From NCBI GenBank assembly GCA_021826565.1, contig JAKAZJ010000068.1, positions 1 to 7,878 on the forward strand: a DNA stretch of 7,878 nucleotides, read 5' to 3'. Positions 7,792 to 7,878 of the stretch are shown one piece after another. The notes under the pieces are model-generated. The model did not search any database. It saw only the letters and a list, made by a program, of their open reading frames with translations, and was not told the DNA's origin. The position numbers and the translations under genes are program-made. Numbering within the stretch: position 1 is the stretch's first letter; each line of letters begins with the position of its first letter. The stretch is from Pseudomonadota bacterium. GTDB taxonomy: Bacteria > Pseudomonadota > Alphaproteobacteria > Acetobacterales > Acetobacteraceae.

Positions 7792-7878
7792 ATGCGAAGA
7801 CTGCTTCTCGCCACGATCGCGACAAGCGTATTGGCCTGGACCGGCGCGGCAAAGGCGGCCGATCCTCTGACACTGCAA
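7792..7878 (+). CDS. Secreted protein, N-terminus; probable ABC substrate-binding protein
   Basis: Only 29 residues are visible before the right window edge. They form a clear Sec signal peptide: basic MRRLLL, a hydrophobic core (ATIATSVLAWTG) and a cleavage site probably after AKA, giving a mature start ADPLTLQ. No lipobox cysteine is present, so a soluble periplasmic protein is expected. It follows the second permease by 16 nt. Position after an ATPase and two permeases makes it the likely substrate-binding subunit, of the NMT1/SsuA type expected for this transporter class. That identity is inferred from context; no binding domain is visible. The start was chosen at the second of two adjacent ATGs because of Shine-Dalgarno spacing. 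Confidence 0.75.
   Translation, partial: MRRLLLATIATSVLAWTGAAKAADPLTLQ

Noticed and set aside
7778..7792. Tiny open frame ATG AGG AGG ACA TGA between permease and secreted-protein gene
   Set aside because: Four codons long and it simply contains the Shine-Dalgarno. Nothing supports a leader peptide.

Overview
The window is a GC-rich, tightly packed chromosomal segment. Codon use (strong G/C at third positions), a RutR-type regulator and the gene content suggest an alphaproteobacterium (Rhizobiales or Rhodospirillales type); no species is claimed. It encodes a reductive pyrimidine-degradation locus: all three enzymes of the uracil/thymine to beta-alanine/beta-aminoisobutyrate route, a TetR-family regulator, and an ABC importer.

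Layout. Minus strand, leftward: a RutR-like TetR repressor gene (456-1145), followed with a 13-nt overlap by the start of a dihydropyrimidinase gene (468 to beyond base 1). A 114-bp divergent intergenic region (1146-1259) holds a 16-bp palindrome that closely matches the RutR operator. Plus strand, rightward: preT (1260-2612), preA (2618-3895), a Zn-dependent N-carbamoyl-amino-acid amidohydrolase that is probably beta-ureidopropionase (3892-5157), an ABC ATPase (5163-5987), two membrane permeases (5980-6852 and 6849-7775), and the first 29 codons of a secreted protein, probably the importer's substrate-binding protein (7792 to beyond 7878). Except for the last gene, which starts 16 nt downstream, rightward junctions are 4-8 nt overlaps or 5-nt gaps, so these genes look like one operon with translational coupling. 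No RNA gene, insertion sequence, CRISPR array or clear terminator was seen, and no gap exceeds 114 bp.

How the genes work together. PreT takes electrons from a nicotinamide cofactor and passes them through FAD and Fe-S clusters to PreA, which reduces uracil or thymine to the 5,6-dihydro base. The divergent dihydropyrimidinase opens the ring, and the amidohydrolase removes the carbamoyl group. The ABC system probably imports a pyrimidine or related ring compound. The regulator, by homology a pyrimidine-responsive RutR, sits between the two arms beside its likely operator. The pathway itself is known. The points worth checking are the operator/promoter overlap, the unassigned importer, the predicted glutamine-ligated Fe-S cluster in PreT, and an extra N-terminal membrane hairpin in the second permease.
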